Assembly: GCA_903922735.1 (NCBI GenBank)
Contig: CAIXUZ010000050.1
Coordinates: forward strand, 20,396 to 84,395
DNA from: an uncultured Verrucomicrobia subdivision 3 bacterium
Lineage (GTDB): Bacteria > Verrucomicrobiota > Verrucomicrobiia > Limisphaerales > UBA11358
DNA length: 64,000 nucleotides
Reading direction: 5' to 3'
Made by a program: the position numbers and the translations under genes. Below the pieces are notes generated by a model, which was not told where the DNA came from, searched no databases, and worked only from the letters and a program-made list of their open reading frames with translations. Positions 50,684-59,453 of the stretch are shown here, piece by piece (within the stretch, counting starts at the first letter, position 1; every line of letters begins with the position of its first letter).

Positions 50684-51232
50684 ATGAAAAACATTCTGCT
50701 TATGCTGGCCGCAATGACGATTCAATCTGCCACCCTCCACGCTGCCGGTTCCATTTATGATATCCCGCTCAAAGATATTGACGGCAAAACCACTTCGCTA
50801 AAGCCCTATGCCGGCAAGGTGTTGCTCATTGTGAATGTCGCATCAAAATGCGGCAACACCCCTCAATACCAGTCTCTGGAAGCCATCTACCAAAAATACC
50901 AAAGCCAGGGATTGGTCGTGTGTGGTTTCCCTTGCAACCAGTTTGGCGCGCAGGAACCCGGCACTTCCGAAGAAATTAAAAATTTCTGCACCTCAAAATA
51001 CAGCGTCACGTTTCCGATGTTTGAGAAGCTGGAAGTCAACGGTGCGCATCGCCATCCGCTCTACGCTCTGCTTGCCGGCAATGACTCGCCGTTTCCCGGC
51101 AACATTAAATGGAACTTTTCCAAATTCCTGATCGGTCGCGACGGCAAAATCCTGAACCGGTTTGATCCCAAGCTGAAGCCCGATTCCGAGGAAATCACCA
51201 AAGCCATCGAAGCGGCGCTGGCGGCTAAATAA
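50684..51232 (+). CDS. Exported glutathione peroxidase-like protein
   Basis: Thiol peroxidase of 182 residues with signal peptide MKNILLMLAAMTIQSATLHA. The peroxidatic Cys is in NVASKCGNTPQY, a second Cys in CGFPCNQFGAQEPG and the catalytic Trp-Asn in IKWNFSKFLIG. It is the Cys form, not a selenoprotein; such enzymes usually use thioredoxin. Export suggests defence of the periplasm against peroxides. The ATG at 50684 was chosen over 50672 because it gives a standard signal sequence. It converges with rpoN, 26 bases away. Confidence 0.92.
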   Translation: MKNILLMLAAMTIQSATLHAAGSIYDIPLKDIDGKTTSLKPYAGKVLLIVNVASKCGNTPQYQSLEAIYQKYQSQGLVVCGFPCNQFGAQEPGTSEEIKNFCTSKYSVTFPMFEKLEVNGAHRHPLYALLAGNDSPFPGNIKWNFSKFLIGRDGKILNRFDPKLKPDSEEITKAIEAALAAK

Positions 51233-51258
51233 ATCAAAGGGACGGACGGGCAGGGGAC

Positions 51259-52752
51259 TCAATAAACCTTGCGCAGATTGGAGGGCAAAATGCCCAGTTC
51301 GTCGCGATATTTGGCGATGGTGCGCCGGGCGATGTTGATTCCTTTGTCGGTGAGCATTTTCACGGCTTCCTGATCCGACAGCGGCTTGGCGGGATTTTCA
51401 TTTTTGAAAATTTCCGCCACCATGTCTTTGACACTGGCATTGGAAACGTCGGTGCCGCTGGCGGTTTGCAGGCCGGCGGTAAAAAAGTATTTCATCTCAA
51501 ATATCCCCTGCGGCGTCTCGATGAATTTTCCGGAAACGGCCCGGCTCACCGTGGTTTCATGCACGCCGACCACTTCCGCGACCTGCGCCATGGTCATGGG
51601 CTTCAGATGGGCGACGCCCTTCTCCATGAACTCGCGCTGGCGCTTGACGATTTCCCGGCCGATGTTTGCGATGGTCTGCTGCCGCTGTTGCAGACTTTTG
51701 ATGAAAAATTTGCCCGTGCGGATTTTCTCGCGGATATATTCTTTTACCTCGGCGTTGTCGCCGCCTTGTGACATCAAATCTTTATAGACATTGCTGATGC
51801 GCAAATGCGGAATCTGCTCATCGTTGGTCGTGACGGTGAAATCGTCACCCGCCCGCGTGACAAATACTTCCGGCGCAACGTATTGTTCGACCGCATTCAA
51901 GAAAATTCGTCCCGGACGTGGCTCTAATTGTCCAATGCGGGCCAGCGCCGCCTGCACCTCTTCCACGTTGCGTCCGGTGCCGCGGGCGATTTCGGGAATG
52001 CGTCTTTTGCCGAGCGCATCCATGAAATCGCGGATGATAAGATATTCCAGGGTTTCCTGCCGGCCGGAACGCTCAAGTTGTAGCATCAGGCATTCCCGTA
52101 AGTCGCGCGCGCCCACGCCGGGCGGGTCGAAACTTTGAATGGTGGTCAGAACTTCGGAGATTTTTTCGGGCGGGAGATTGGTGGCGGCCGCCAGTTCATC
52201 AATGGTCGCCTTGAGTTGGCCATAATCATCGATGTTGCCGATCAGCAATTCCGCCATTGCGCGCTGCTCCTCGTTCAAATTGGTGTCGCGCACCTGTTCC
52301 ACTAAATGCTGCGCTAGCGACGTTTCGGCCGTGAGGGAATCAAACATGAACTGCCTCCGCTCTTCGTCCTCGGCCGTGGCCCGGATCGGGGCGTTGGTCG
52401 GCGAAAAGCGATCTCGCCAATCCTGGTCCAGTTGGACCATTCTTTCAAATTCTGCCTGAAAATTGTCCACCGTCTCGGCGGGCTTTTCGGCAGCGGGGTC
52501 GAATTGCACATCTTCCGGCGGTTCCGTCGGGTCCGGCGACGATTCGGTTTCACCATCACCGGCGGGCTTTTCCGAAGCCTCCGCTTCGGGCGCGGAGATT
52601 TCTTCCAAAACTGGATTCTGCTGCAGTTCCTGCTCAACCAGTGCCTTAAGTTCCAATGTGGGAGCCTGTAGCAAAGCGAGCGATTGCTGGAGTTGCGGGG
52701 CAAGCACCAGCGATTGCGTCAGTCTTTGCGAAAGTTGCATTCCAAGTCCCAT
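51259..52752 (-). CDS. rpoN: RNA polymerase sigma-54 factor RpoN
   Basis: Sigma factor of 497 residues. Region I (LSQRLTQSLVLAPQLQQSLALLQ, given here in part: QRLTQSLVLAPQLQQSL) binds activators. An acidic region II (ETESSPDPTEPPEDVQFD) follows. The core-binding and HTH regions lead to the RpoN box ARRTIAKYR near the end. It serves activator-dependent promoters. A TTG at 52773 with a G-rich stretch beside it would add seven residues, but the ATG at 52752 fits family starts better. It is divergent from hpf, a pairing seen in many bacteria, though usually co-directional. Confidence 0.95.
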   Translation of the reverse strand: MGLGMQLSQRLTQSLVLAPQLQQSLALLQAPTLELKALVEQELQQNPVLEEISAPEAEASEKPAGDGETESSPDPTEPPEDVQFDPAAEKPAETVDNFQAEFERMVQLDQDWRDRFSPTNAPIRATAEDEERRQFMFDSLTAETSLAQHLVEQVRDTNLNEEQRAMAELLIGNIDDYGQLKATIDELAAATNLPPEKISEVLTTIQSFDPPGVGARDLRECLMLQLERSGRQETLEYLIIRDFMDALGKRRIPEIARGTGRNVEEVQAALARIGQLEPRPGRIFLNAVEQYVAPEVFVTRAGDDFTVTTNDEQIPHLRISNVYKDLMSQGGDNAEVKEYIREKIRTGKFFIKSLQQRQQTIANIGREIVKRQREFMEKGVAHLKPMTMAQVAEVVGVHETTVSRAVSGKFIETPQGIFEMKYFFTAGLQTASGTDVSNASVKDMVAEIFKNENPAKPLSDQEAVKMLTDKGINIARRTIAKYRDELGILPSNLRKVY

Positions 52753-52873
52753 GTGCGTTTCACCATAGCCCAATCTCCCCCAATCTCAAGCAAATCTGGC
52801 ACGAATCTCGCTGTCTTTGGATTCACCAAAGGAAAAACTGGATTTTATCCCGATCCGGTTGCATCTTTGAAAC

Positions 52874-53227
52874 ATGAAACTGATTCTCTCCACTCACAAC
52901 GTAACGCTCACCAAAGCCATTGAAGATCACATCGTTGCCAAGCTCGACAAGCTGGACCACATGGATCAGCACATTGTGAATTCGCGGGTGACGCTGGAGC
53001 ATGATCACACCCGCGTTCCGGATAAGCAGTTCAGTTGCTCGATCCGTATCGGTGTGCGCGGACCGGATTTATTCGCCGAAGACCGCGAAAACGACCTCTA
53101 CGCGGCCATCGATCTGGTTGTCAAAAAAATTGAGCAGCAAATCCGCAAGCGCCACAACAAGCGGAAAGCCGTCAAACACAAGGACGGCGTCAAACTCAAA
53201 CGCGCTCGCCGTGAGAGCGAAGCATGA
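52874..53227 (+). CDS. hpf: Ribosome hibernation promoting factor / sigma-54 modulation protein, short form
   Basis: Protein of 117 residues of the short HPF/YfiA type that binds the 30S subunit and blocks or dimerises idle ribosomes. It shows STHNVTLTKAIEDHIVAKLD, KLDHMDQHI, the DLFAEDRENDLYAAIDLVVK segment and a basic C-terminal tail (KRKAVKHKDGVKLKRAR). The C-terminal dimerisation domain of long HPF is missing. It stands next to rpoN in divergent orientation. Its stop overlaps the start of the amidohydrolase gene by 4 bases. Confidence 0.92.
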   Translation: MKLILSTHNVTLTKAIEDHIVAKLDKLDHMDQHIVNSRVTLEHDHTRVPDKQFSCSIRIGVRGPDLFAEDRENDLYAAIDLVVKKIEQQIRKRHNKRKAVKHKDGVKLKRARRESEA

Positions 53228-54471
53228 TTCTGCGCGCGAAGATCGTATTGCCCGTCACCGCGCCGCCCATTGAGGACGGCGCGGTTTTCATTGACGCCCG
53301 GATCATCCGTGCCGTCGAACCGTGGCGTGACCTGCGTCCGCACTTGCGGGAAAAAGCGCTGGATCTGGGCGAAGTCATCCTGCTGCCCGGACTCGTCAAT
53401 GCGCATTGTCATCTGGATTACACCGACATGGCCGGCGAACTGCCGCCGCCGAAAACCTTTACCGACTGGATTGCTGCCATTATCGCCCATAAATCAGGAT
53501 GGAGCTATTCCGACTACGCCCGCTCCTGGCTGCGCGGCGCGGACCAGCTTTTAAAAACCGGCGCCACGACCGTCGCCGACATCGAGGTGATGCCGGATCT
53601 GCTGCCGGACGTTTGGAATAGCACGCCGTTGCGGATTTTTTCCTTTCTCGAAATGACGGGTATCCGCGCCCGCCGCCCGCCGGGCGATATCTTGCAAGCC
53701 GCCATCCAAACGATTGAGTCGCTCTCGCACCCCCGCAATCAGGCCGCCCTGTCTCCCCACGCTCCGTATTCCACCCGTCCGGAATTACTGGTCCGGACCG
53801 CCGCCATCGCCGCCCAAAGAAAATGGCGGATCAGTATCCACGTCGCCGAATCTGTGCAGGAATTTGAGATGTTCCTGCACGCCCGCGGTAAAATGCATGA
53901 CTGGCTGAAACGCAATGAACGCGATAACACCGATTGCGGCCACGGCTCGCCCATTGCCCATCTGGCCCGCCATGATCTGCTGGGCGAAAATGTCCTGGCC
54001 ATTCACGCGAACTGCCTGGCCGGCGGCGATGCGGCCTTGCTCGCACGTCACAAAACTCACGTCGTCCACTGCCCGCGCAGCCATGATTATTTTAAGCATC
54101 CGAAATTTGAGCGCGGGCGCCTCGCCCGCGCCGGCGTGAATCTTTGCCTGGGCACCGACAGTCTCGCCACCACCCGCAAAACCGGAAAGCAAAAACCGGT
54201 ATTGGATATGTTTGCTGAAATGCGGGCACTGATGGCTGCCGATAATTCTGTTTCGCCCAAAACCATCGTGCAGATGGCGACCGTCAACGGTGCCCGCGCG
54301 CTCGGCCTGGCTGGCCAAATTGGCGGACTTTCACCCCAGGCGCATGCCGATCTTATTGCGATTCCACTTCCTGGGGGAAAACTCCGCCTCCACGAGGCCG
54401 TGCTGGCACATTCGGGATCCGTTGCCGCCAGCATGATTGATGGATGTTGGATGATTCCACCGCCGTCCTGA
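53224..54471 (+). CDS. Amidohydrolase, MTA/SAH or aminofutalosine deaminase-like
   Basis: Metal-dependent hydrolase of 415 residues in the chlorohydrolase/deaminase branch. The zinc site is H61/H63 in LVNAHCHLDYTD, HV in SIHVAESVQEFE (about 200), H in AIHANCLAGG and D in GTDSLATTRK. SPHAPYSTRPELL is typical of deaminases acting on adenosine derivatives, including aminodeoxyfutalosine of the menaquinone pathway, but the substrate cannot be fixed here because no mqn gene is in the window. The start overlaps the hpf stop (ATGA). A 46-base gap with a repeat-like word precedes bioF. Confidence 0.85.
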   Translation: MILRAKIVLPVTAPPIEDGAVFIDARIIRAVEPWRDLRPHLREKALDLGEVILLPGLVNAHCHLDYTDMAGELPPPKTFTDWIAAIIAHKSGWSYSDYARSWLRGADQLLKTGATTVADIEVMPDLLPDVWNSTPLRIFSFLEMTGIRARRPPGDILQAAIQTIESLSHPRNQAALSPHAPYSTRPELLVRTAAIAAQRKWRISIHVAESVQEFEMFLHARGKMHDWLKRNERDNTDCGHGSPIAHLARHDLLGENVLAIHANCLAGGDAALLARHKTHVVHCPRSHDYFKHPKFERGRLARAGVNLCLGTDSLATTRKTGKQKPVLDMFAEMRALMAADNSVSPKTIVQMATVNGARALGLAGQIGGLSPQAHADLIAIPLPGGKLRLHEAVLAHSGSVAASMIDGCWMIPPPS

Positions 54472-54479
54472 CACGCCTT

Positions 54480-54517
54480 GCTTTCCATCTGCCTCCATCT
54501 GTGTTTATCTGTGGCCA
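54480..54517. repeat. Word-type interspersed repeat upstream of bioF
   Basis: In reverse complement it reads TTGGCCACAGATAAACACAG then ATGGAGGCAGATGGAAAG. This kind of A/C-rich phrase is repeated in many genomes of this and related phyla; only one copy is in the window. Confidence 0.5.
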
Positions 54518-55708
54518 ATGAATTCGTTTGCTGACGAATTAAACCGCCGGCTAGTTGATTTGCGCGAACAGAACCTGTTCCGCGAATTGCGCCGCGTGGA
54601 TTCTCCGCAGGGGGTTCGCATCGAATTCGGCGGCCAGGCGTTCCTGAATTTTTCCTCCAACGATTACCTCGGCCTCGCCAATCATCCCGCGCTGAAAGCC
54701 GCCGCCATTCGCGCTGTGGAAAAATTTGGTGCCGGTGCCGGCGCGTCGCGGCTCGTCTGCGGTTCGCTCGCGCCGTTGCACGAACTGGAGGAAGCGTTCG
54801 CCGCCTTCAAACAAACGGAAGCCGCGCTGACTTTTTCCACCGGCTACGCCACCGCCGTCGGCACCATCACCGCGCTGCTCGGCAAAGATGACGTCATCAT
54901 TCTCGACAAACTCGTTCATGCCAGCATCGTGGATGCCGCCAGATTATCCGGCGCAAAAATCCGCGTCTTCGCCCACAACGATCTCGATGATCTTGAAGCC
55001 AAACTCAAATGGGCAAATCTGGCAAAAACGGAAAGCGGAAAGCGGAAAGCGGAAATTCTGGTCGCCACCGAATCCATTTTCTCGATGGATGGCGACGCTG
55101 CGCCGCTCCGCGAAATCGTGGCGCTCAAGGAAAAATACGGTGCGTGGCTGATGGTGGACGAAGCGCACGCCACCGGCGTCACCGGTAAACACGGTCGCGG
55201 ACTCGCCAGCGAACTCGGCGTCGGCAACCGCATCGAAATTCAAATGGGCACGCTCGGCAAAGCGCTTGGTGCCAGTGGTGGTTACATTTGCGGTTCGCGT
55301 GCCTTGGTGGATTTTCTCATCAACCGCGCCCGCAGTTTTATTTTCAGCACCGCGCCGGTTCCCGCCGCCGCCGCCGCTGCTGCCGCCGGGATTCAATTGG
55401 TTCAATCCGTTGAAGGTGAAAGGTTGCGGAAAGAGCTTTACGCACACATTGGCGAATTTAACTCAAAACTCAAAACTCAAAACTCAAAACTTGGCAGCGC
55501 CATCGTTCCTTTGATTCTCGGCGATGAAGAACGCGCCGTGGCTGCCGCCGCCAAATTGCGCGAACAAAATATTTTCGTTCCCGCCATCCGCTATCCCACC
55601 GTCGCGCGTGGCGCAGCGCGGTTGCGCCTCACTTTCAGCGCCGGCCATTTGCCGGCGGATATTGCCGAACTGGTGCGCGCGCTGAAAACTTTGGACCTTG
55701 GACTTTAG
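54518..55708 (+). CDS. bioF: 8-amino-7-oxononanoate synthase BioF
   Basis: PLP enzyme of 396 residues that condenses pimeloyl-ACP (or CoA) with alanine in biotin synthesis. The start NYLGLANHP-like FSSNDYLGLANHPALK, FSTGYATAVG, VDEAHATGVTGKHGRG and the PLP lysine in GTLGKALGASGG are all present. Two short sequence-repeat tracts are embedded: (CGGAAAG)n at 55029-55055 and (AACTCAAA)x4 at 55460-55491. The C-terminus itself (TLDLGL) is made of a TTGGACCTTGGACTT word. Both tracts lie at places where homologues vary. bioA follows after 11 bases. Confidence 0.94.
   Translation: MNSFADELNRRLVDLREQNLFRELRRVDSPQGVRIEFGGQAFLNFSSNDYLGLANHPALKAAAIRAVEKFGAGAGASRLVCGSLAPLHELEEAFAAFKQTEAALTFSTGYATAVGTITALLGKDDVIILDKLVHASIVDAARLSGAKIRVFAHNDLDDLEAKLKWANLAKTESGKRKAEILVATESIFSMDGDAAPLREIVALKEKYGAWLMVDEAHATGVTGKHGRGLASELGVGNRIEIQMGTLGKALGASGGYICGSRALVDFLINRARSFIFSTAPVPAAAAAAAAGIQLVQSVEGERLRKELYAHIGEFNSKLKTQNSKLGSAIVPLILGDEERAVAAAAKLREQNIFVPAIRYPTVARGAARLRLTFSAGHLPADIAELVRALKTLDLGL
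55460..55491. repeat. Octanucleotide repeat in bioF
   Basis: AACTCAAA repeated four times; the period is not a multiple of three, so gain or loss of one unit would shift the bioF frame. It encodes NSKLKTQNSKL. Confidence 0.8.
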
Positions 55709-55719
55709 ACTTTGGACTG

Positions 55720-57177
55720 ATGCACAAACTCGCCCAACTCGACCGCCAATTCGTCTGGCATCCGTTCACCCAGATGCGCGACTGGCTGCAGCATGAGCCG
55801 GTGGTGATCTGCGCCGGGCAGTGGGCGGTGCTGCGCGATGTGCGGGGGCGTGAGTATCTCGACGCCAATTCCTCCATCTGGACCAACCTTCACGGTCACC
55901 GGCATCCCCAAATCGACGCGGCCATCCGGCGGCAGTTGCGCAAGATATCGCATAGCTCCGCTTTGGGTTTTGCCAATGAACCCGCCAGCCTCCTGGCCGG
56001 AAAATTGGTGGACGCCGCCAATTCAAAACGGAACCGGAAAAATCCCAAACTGGAAAAGGTCTTTTACAGCGACAACGGCTCCACCGCGCTCGAAGTCGCC
56101 CTGAAACTGGCCTATGAATTTACCCGCCGCACCCGCGGCAAGCTGGTGGGGCGAACGTCCTCGCGAGCCGAATTCCCGCGCTTTCTTTCCGTCAACGGCG
56201 CCTATCACGGTGACACCATCGGTGCGGTGTCGCTCGGCCACATTGATCTGTTTCACAAAGCGTACGGCGGAATGCTGTTCTCCACCGACCGCGTGATGTC
56301 CCCCTATTGCTACCGCTGCCCGTTCAACCGCGCCCGGCCGGAACGCGATGACGCGCGGAATTATCGCCAGTGCCGATGGGAATGCGTCGGCCAGGTGGAG
56401 CAAAAACTTTCTGCCCAAAAGAAAAAGGGAAATCCCTACGCCGCGTTCGTGTTTGAGCCTTTGCTGCAGGGTGCGGCGGGGATGATTCCGCAGCCGGAAG
56501 GATGGCTGCGGCGGGTGACGGATATCGCCCGCGGCCACGGCGCGTTGCTCGTCGCGGATGAGGTCATGACCGGATTTGGTCGCACCGGAGCCCAAAGCCC
56601 GAAGCCCGAACCTCAAAGTCCGGCCAGCCTGTTCGCCTGCCAGCAGGAATGGGTTCAGCCTGATTTTCTCTGCCTCGCCAAAGGATTGACCGGCGGTTAT
56701 CTGCCGATGGCGGCCACGCTGACGACGCAGAAGGTTTTTGATGCGTTCTTGGGCGGATACGAGGAATTTAAAACTTTTTTCCACGGTCATAGTTACACCG
56801 GCAACCAGTTGGGTGCGGCGGCGGCGCTGGCGAGCCTGGATATTTTGCAGACCCAGTCGTCCGTTTCGCGGCGTGCTCGATTGCAAAAATGGCTGCAGGA
56901 TGAATTGTCCTCGCTCTGGTCGCTCCCGCAGGTCGGCGATATCCGTCAAGTCGGGCTGGTGGCGGGCATAGAACTCGTGAAAAACTGGCGGACGCGGGAG
57001 CCGTTCGCCTTGCGTGAGCGGGCGGGCATCCGGGTGTGCGAGGCGATGGCCCGCCGCGGCGTGCTGACGCGGCCGGTGGGCAATGTGATTGTGCTCATAC
57101 CGCCTTACTGCACCACCAAAGCGCAGCTGCAAAAAATGGTCTCCGCGCTGGCCGCAGGCATTCGGGAAACCTTTTGA
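55720..57177 (+). CDS. bioA: Adenosylmethionine-8-amino-7-oxononanoate aminotransferase BioA
   Basis: Class III aminotransferase of 485 residues that makes 7,8-diaminopelargonate from KAPA and SAM. Recognisable are RQFVWHPFTQMRDW, YSDNGSTALEVALKLAYEF, NGAYHGDTIGAVSLG, ADEVMTGFGRTG and the PLP lysine in LAKGLTGGYLPM. It is longer than the usual 430. Two insertions explain part of this: about ten residues (LVGRTSSRAE, about 142-151) from a half palindrome of family B, and a Pro/Ser/Gln stretch (AQSPKPEPQSPAS) from a word-like tandem repeat. Frame and active site are intact. Confidence 0.94.
   Translation: MHKLAQLDRQFVWHPFTQMRDWLQHEPVVICAGQWAVLRDVRGREYLDANSSIWTNLHGHRHPQIDAAIRRQLRKISHSSALGFANEPASLLAGKLVDAANSKRNRKNPKLEKVFYSDNGSTALEVALKLAYEFTRRTRGKLVGRTSSRAEFPRFLSVNGAYHGDTIGAVSLGHIDLFHKAYGGMLFSTDRVMSPYCYRCPFNRARPERDDARNYRQCRWECVGQVEQKLSAQKKKGNPYAAFVFEPLLQGAAGMIPQPEGWLRRVTDIARGHGALLVADEVMTGFGRTGAQSPKPEPQSPASLFACQQEWVQPDFLCLAKGLTGGYLPMAATLTTQKVFDAFLGGYEEFKTFFHGHSYTGNQLGAAAALASLDILQTQSSVSRRARLQKWLQDELSSLWSLPQVGDIRQVGLVAGIELVKNWRTREPFALRERAGIRVCEAMARRGVLTRPVGNVIVLIPPYCTTKAQLQKMVSALAAGIRETF
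56145..56170 (+). repeat. Half copy of palindromic family B inside bioA
   Basis: GGTGGGGCGAACGTCCTCGC then GAGCCG, about 26 bases with roughly three differences from the left arm at 46176. It falls where BioA homologues have no residues. Confidence 0.65.
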
Positions 57178-57271
57178 TGTCCGCCGGAAGGCGTGGCCGC
57201 TAAATCAATGCCCGGCAACTCCATCGGGTAATAGTTTGTTTCGCGCGACCCTTTCCGGCAACCCCTGGAAT

Positions 57272-57323
57272 TGTAGCGTCGAGGCTGTGCCTCGATGGGT
57301 TGAGCCGCAGGCTCAACGCTACA
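57272..57323. repeat. Cloverleaf-like palindrome left of island 3
   Basis: The outer stem is TGTAGCG / CGCTACA; inside are two perfect hairpins, TCGAGGC-TGT-GCCTCGA and TTGAGCC-GCA-GGCTCAA. This is a compact 52-base cruciform of the TGTAG type. Confidence 0.85.
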
Positions 57324-57347
57324 GCTAATATCGAGTCGTCTGCCATT

Positions 57348-57683
57348 ACGTCAGACACTTCGATTGTGACGTCAGACACTTCGATTACGACGTCAGACAC
57401 TTCGATTACGACGTCAGACACTTCGATTACGACGTCAGACACTTCGATTACGACGTCAGACACTTCGGTTGCGACGTCAGACACTTCGGTTGCGACGTCC
57501 GACACTTCGGTTGCGACGTCAGACACTTCGGTTGCGACGTCAGACACTTCGGTTGCGACGTCCGACACTTCGGTTGCGACGTCAGACACTTCGGTTGCGA
57601 CGTCCGACACTTCGATTGCGACGTCCGACACTTCGATTGCGACGCCAGACACTTCGATTACGACAATCGAAGTGTCTAACGTG
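57348..57683. repeat. 21-bp tandem repeat island 3 with inverted last unit
   Basis: Fifteen direct units of ACGTCAGACACTTCGATTACG and close variants begin at 57348 and end at 57662. The sixteenth unit (57663-57683) keeps the phase but is inverted: ATCGAAGTGTCT against AGACACTTCGAT, forming a 12-bp perfect stem with a seven-base loop. On the plus strand the units read TSDTSVA or TSDTSIT. Confidence 0.93.
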
Positions 57684-57891
57684 ACGTTATAAGTGCCGAA
57701 AAACGCCAAAAACCGTAAAAAATTGCAAAAACGAAGGGCCGATTGATGATTTTGTCCAAAAACTGGTCAAAAAGCAAAAGTTTGAACCCGGTCAGACGGT
57801 CACCTAGCTTCGGGCCGTTAATCTGCATAAAAAAACTCCAAGCGCCCAGCTGTTCCTGCCGGTGGCTTGGAGTTTGTGAGGGGAATATTTG

Positions 57892-59322
57892 TTATTGGGC
57901 GAGCAGCTGCTTGATCTTCGGTTCCATGGCGGCGGCCCAGATCTTGTAGCCGGCTTCGTTGGGGTGCAGGGCGTCGGGCATGATGTCCTTGGAGATGGAC
58001 CCGTCGTTTTCGATCAGTTGCGAGCCGATATCGAGGTAGAAAATGTTTTTATCGTCGTCCAGTCGGGCCAGCGCCTGATTGACCTGAAGATTCTTTCCGC
58101 GCTGAATGCTGAAGGTCTTGGTGCGCGGGAAAATCCCCAGCAGCAGGACTTTGGTGGACGGCTGGCGGACGCGAATCTGCTTCACGATGGCGGTGACGCC
58201 CGCGAGCATGTCCTCTTCCGGATCATTGCCGGAATTGTTGGTGCCGATCATGACCACCGCAACCTTGGCTTTGATTCCGCTGAGTTGTCCTTGCTCAAAG
58301 CGCCACAGGACATGCTGGGTGCGGTCGCCGCTGACGCCGAAGTTGATCGCCCTGCGTTTGCCATAATATTCCGCCCAGACATTCTTGCCGCCGCTTTCCC
58401 ATCCTTGCGTGATGGAGTCACCAATGAATTCCAGGTCGTAATCGCCGGGGGCGTCTTTGGCGCGTTGGAGGACTTGGGCTTGTCGGTTGGTGATGGGGCC
58501 GGTGCGCGGAACGGGAATGATGGCGGTGTTCAGATGCGCTTCCTGCGTGGCCGCCGCCGGGGTGGTGGCCGCTGGTGCGCTCGCTTGCGGCAGCGCTTTG
58601 AATTGGAAGCCGGGTGCGATCCGCACCAGCACCCGCAGCCGCTTGGTTTCGTAGGTCGCGCCGTTTTTGGCAAAAGTCCAGTCGGGGTTGCCTGCCGGAG
58701 CGTTGCCGATGCCCAGATCGCAGCCCGTGCCCGCCCCCCAATGATTAAAGGCAAATAGGGTCTGCTTCGCTTCAAAGTTGTGCACCTGCATCGACCCATA
58801 GTCGCCGGTCGGTTTGATCTCATCGCCAAAATCGAACGCTGTCGGTGAGGCGTTGGGGATGTTTATGGCGTTGGCTTGCCCGTAATTATTGGGCCAGAAT
58901 TCGATGTTACCCTTGAGGCCGGAACCGGTCACAATCTCCTTTACGTTTGAGAGCACCGTCATTTTTTCAACCTGCTGCTGATACACGGCCTTCGATTCGA
59001 AGGTGGGCACGCCGGTCTTCCGGATGTCGTCGGTGAACGTATTCATCGAAACATAAACCCATTGCGCTTTTCCCTCCTTGGCCAGCTCAACCAGATAGGC
59101 GACCCGGTCAAAGGATTGGGTGATTTGTGCGCTCTTGTCTGCCTCGTAGGTGATCGTTTTTGCCGCCTTGCCGATGTCAAAATCGTAGACCAGTTGGTAG
59201 CCCTTGGCCTCGGGAATGGTGGATAAAACATCCTGGCTGGTGACATTACCGGCGGTCAATAATAACCAGCCGCTGCACAGCAGGAGCCAGAGGTAAGAAT
59301 GAATTTTGATTGATTTATTCAT
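57892..59322 (-). CDS. Secreted SGNH/GDSL esterase with N-terminal accessory domain
   Basis: Exported protein of 476 residues read from the ATG at 59322, which opens a signal peptide (WLLLCSGWLLLTAGNVTS). Residues about 30-235 form a beta-rich domain I do not recognise (VYDFDIGKAAKTITYEADKS, FNHWGAGTGCDLGIGNAPAG); an Ala/Pro/Thr linker follows (SAPAATTPAAATQEA). The SGNH domain has FIGDSITQGWE, NFGVSGDRTQHV, IGTNNSGND and PDALHPNEAGY, as in PAF-acetylhydrolase-like carbohydrate esterases common in this phylum. Likely removes acyl groups from polysaccharides outside the cell. It stands alone between island 3 and the ribosomal operon terminator. Confidence 0.88.
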   Translation of the reverse strand: MNKSIKIHSYLWLLLCSGWLLLTAGNVTSQDVLSTIPEAKGYQLVYDFDIGKAAKTITYEADKSAQITQSFDRVAYLVELAKEGKAQWVYVSMNTFTDDIRKTGVPTFESKAVYQQQVEKMTVLSNVKEIVTGSGLKGNIEFWPNNYGQANAINIPNASPTAFDFGDEIKPTGDYGSMQVHNFEAKQTLFAFNHWGAGTGCDLGIGNAPAGNPDWTFAKNGATYETKRLRVLVRIAPGFQFKALPQASAPAATTPAAATQEAHLNTAIIPVPRTGPITNRQAQVLQRAKDAPGDYDLEFIGDSITQGWESGGKNVWAEYYGKRRAINFGVSGDRTQHVLWRFEQGQLSGIKAKVAVVMIGTNNSGNDPEEDMLAGVTAIVKQIRVRQPSTKVLLLGIFPRTKTFSIQRGKNLQVNQALARLDDDKNIFYLDIGSQLIENDGSISKDIMPDALHPNEAGYKIWAAAMEPKIKQLLAQ

Positions 59323-59399
59323 GGTAGATAAGGATTTAGCATGGGTCATGGCGGAGGAAAATGGCAATTGTTTCGTGCCGGGTCAATCTTCAAAGGCAG

Positions 59400-59431
59400 C
59401 AAAAAAGCCACGGAAGCATCTTCCGTGGCTT
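59400..59431 (-). terminator. Intrinsic terminator of the prs-rplI operon
   Basis: On the minus strand AAGCCACGGAAG-ATG-CTTCCGTGGCTT is a perfect 12-bp stem with a three-base loop, followed by TTTTT. It lies 23 bases after the rplI stop. Confidence 0.93.
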
Positions 59432-59453
59432 GCATTGAAAATCTCCGGCTGAA

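Larger units (their letters stand above)
57178..57891. other. Gene-free 700-base region holding tandem island 3
   Basis: Contains a cloverleaf-like palindrome (57272-57323), a 21-bp tandem island (57348-57683) and an A-rich tail (57690-57780, e.g. CCGAAAAACGCCAAAAACCG). Open frames here are only read-through of the repeats. Confidence 0.7.

Noticed and set aside
52640..52660. Extra CTTAAG word as a fifth PmrA-like box
   Set aside because: It lies within the rpoN coding region and has no second half-site at 11 bases.
57300..57692. Plus-strand open frame of TSDTSVA heptads in island 3
   Set aside because: Same reason: repeats with a multiple-of-three period stay open in several frames. The frame starts inside the flanking palindrome.
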